From Deltaproteobacteria bacterium (lineage in GTDB: Bacteria; Desulfobacterota; Desulfobacteria; Desulfobacterales; Desulfatirhabdiaceae): a DNA stretch of 6,147 nt. A model generated the notes under the pieces. That model was not told the DNA's origin. It was given only the letters and a program-made list of their open reading frames with translations, and ran no database searches. The stretch is taken from positions 1 through 6,147 of the forward strand of contig JAPLJE010000111.1 in the NCBI GenBank assembly GCA_026388755.1. The letters are read 5' to 3'. Position 1 is the first letter of the stretch; every line of letters begins with the position of its first letter. This document shows positions 6,007-6,147 of the stretch, in pieces. The position numbers and the translations under genes were made by a program.

Positions 6007-6147
6007 TTATTCCAGAATTTCGCTGACGACGCCTGCGCCTACGGTTCGGCCACCTTCACGAATCGCAAACCGAAGCTCTTTTTCCATGGCAATCGGAGTG
6101 ATCAGATCTGCCGTTATCGCCACATTGTCTCCGGGCATCACCATCTC
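6007..6147 (-). CDS. tuf: Elongation factor Tu (C-terminal end, runs off right edge)
   Basis: EF-Tu delivers aminoacyl-tRNA to the ribosome as a GTP complex. Only the last 46 codons and the TAA are present. They encode the end of beta-barrel domain [23 protein letters not shown], then [20 protein letters not shown], ending VSEILE. These are hallmark EF-Tu residues, with the [10 protein letters not shown] stretch diagnostic. The gene continues beyond the window to the right. rpmG follows after 16 nt, with its Shine-Dalgarno directly after the tuf stop. The part seen has no abnormality. Confidence 0.97.
   Translation of the reverse strand, partial: EMVMPGDNVAITADLITPIAMEKELRFAIREGGRTVGAGVVSEILE

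Overview
The window is a block of core gene-expression genes, and every gene lies on the minus strand. In transcription order (right to left) it holds: the 3' end of tuf (EF-Tu), rpmG (L33), tRNA-Trp(CCA), secE, nusG, rplK (L11), rplA (L1), rplJ (L10), rplL (L7/L12) and the first 719 codons of rpoB. This is the classic bacterial tuf-rpmG-trnW-secE-nusG-rplKAJL-rpoB order. The organism is clearly a bacterium. The protein style (a four-cysteine L33, a SecE with a long charged N-terminal extension, RpoB and L1 wording) resembles Desulfobacterota, perhaps Desulfobacterales. That placement is from memory of the families and was not tested by alignment.

Right part (5612-6147): tuf ends 16 nt before rpmG. 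A 10-bp hairpin then precedes a complete tRNA-Trp with an encoded CCA. Between the tRNA and secE lies a perfect 11-bp inverted repeat followed by seven U in the transcript. The U run directly touches the secE ribosome binding site, so it looks like an intrinsic terminator or attenuator placed in front of the secretion/ribosomal/RNA-polymerase genes.

Middle (3168-5611): secE, nusG, rplK and rplA are tightly packed with 11-23 nt gaps, as expected for one transcript. The only long non-coding stretch (3168-3504, 337 nt) separates rplA from rplJ. It contains an RNA fold matching the L10 leader (the binding site for the L10-L12 complex), two further hairpins, and an upstream segment that can pair with the rplJ Shine-Dalgarno sequence.

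Left part (1-3167): rplJ is intact with a GTG start. rplL is not. Its ribosome binding site and first codons are present, but about 40-46 nt of the N-terminal domain are missing and the frame is broken, while the rest of the protein is normal. This is either a sequence or assembly error or a striking mutation of an essential gene. A hairpin with a U5 tract lies between rplL and rpoB, where enteric bacteria have a partial terminator. rpoB runs off the left edge. It is open throughout and carries the wild-type residues at the main rifampicin sites checked.

I found no mobile element, CRISPR array or unknown gene system. The points of interest are the broken rplL and the RNA regulatory structures.
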